DNA of 64,000 nucleotides from Gammaproteobacteria bacterium MOLA455 (lineage in GTDB: Bacteria; Pseudomonadota; Gammaproteobacteria; Pseudomonadales; Porticoccaceae). The first letter of the stretch is position 1; each line of letters opens with the position of its first letter. Location of the stretch: NCBI GenBank assembly GCA_000511875.1, contig AZIN01000001.1, forward strand, positions 1,681,332 to 1,745,331. Reading direction: 5' to 3'. The translations under genes were made by a program, and so were the position numbers. Positions 63,893 to 64,000 of the stretch are shown piece after piece. The notes beneath the pieces were generated by a model, which was not told where the DNA came from, did not search any database, and was given only the letters and a program-made list of their open reading frames with translations.

Positions 63893-64000
63893 AAAAAATC
63901 CTGAGAAGGTCTCAAAGGAAGGGGTAGGGGTAACACTGGGTAAGAGCTGCGTTTCACTCGCTCTAAAAATCTGTACGTCTTCAATGGGGTTATAGTAGAA

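Overview
The window looks like an ordinary chromosomal segment of a marine-type gammaproteobacterium. Gene order closely follows conserved Pseudomonas/Cellvibrionales blocks: ftsY-ftsE-ftsX-rpoH; pilU-pilT-yggS-proC-yggT-metX-metW-DUF4426-rdgB-hemW; ruvX-algH-tonB-gshB-pilGHIJK-chpABC; and trpE-trpG-trpD-trpC-vfr-osmC. GC is intermediate. A large TonB-dependent receptor and a DmdB-like acyl-CoA ligase would suit an SAR92/Porticoccus-like lineage, but that placement is inference. I see no tRNA, rRNA, IS element, prophage or CRISPR array.

Layout: 1-4.9 kb holds the end of ftsY, ftsEX, rpoH, a DUF423 protein, trmB and a lipoprotein FKBP. 4.9-9.0 kb (minus) holds rsd/algQ, lrgB-lrgA, dsbB, gshA and a small unknown gene ahead of gshA. 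9.1-17.3 kb holds yajL, a two-gene RND efflux system, a DAACS symporter, an LplT-like MFS protein and a GFA-fold protein. 17.5-23 kb holds an isolated TonB-dependent receptor with highly-expressed codon use, then small stress or unknown genes (GNAT, Hsp31-like, Cys-cluster protein, DUF1456, DUF6172). 23-30 kb holds ubiD, rho, trxA, a VTT-domain/flavin disulfide reductase fusion and a CDF metal exporter. 30-43 kb holds hemW, rdgB, DUF4426, metW, metX, a Tas-like aldo/keto reductase, yggT, proC, yggS, pilT, pilU, ruvX, algH, a TonB-family protein and gshB. 43-55 kb is the complete Pil-Chp type IV pilus chemosensory operon. 55-64 kb holds an acyl-CoA ligase, an EF-hand protein, rpe, the trp operon with a visible leader peptide, a Vfr/Crp regulator and an OsmC protein.

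Functional links: the pilT/pilU motors, the pilG-chpC signalling operon, the neighbouring TonB-family gene and the Vfr-like regulator are all associated with type IV pilus twitching or surface sensing in Pseudomonas. gshA, gshB, dsbB, trxA, yajL, the Hsp31-like gene and the disulfide-reductase fusion make thiol and redox genes common, though they are scattered.

No wholly new multi-gene system is evident. The strongest unexplained signals are (1) short tandem duplications (11-20 bp units) in at least eight intergenic spots, several copying the start or stop codon of the flanking gene, with an in-frame 18-bp array ahead of the CDF gene as the clearest case; (2) a DUF1456 gene whose best start is an AUC codon behind a consensus Shine-Dalgarno; (3) a trp leader peptide with a W-R-W stall motif but no classical U-tract terminator; and (4) lineage-specific changes in PilJ and ChpA.
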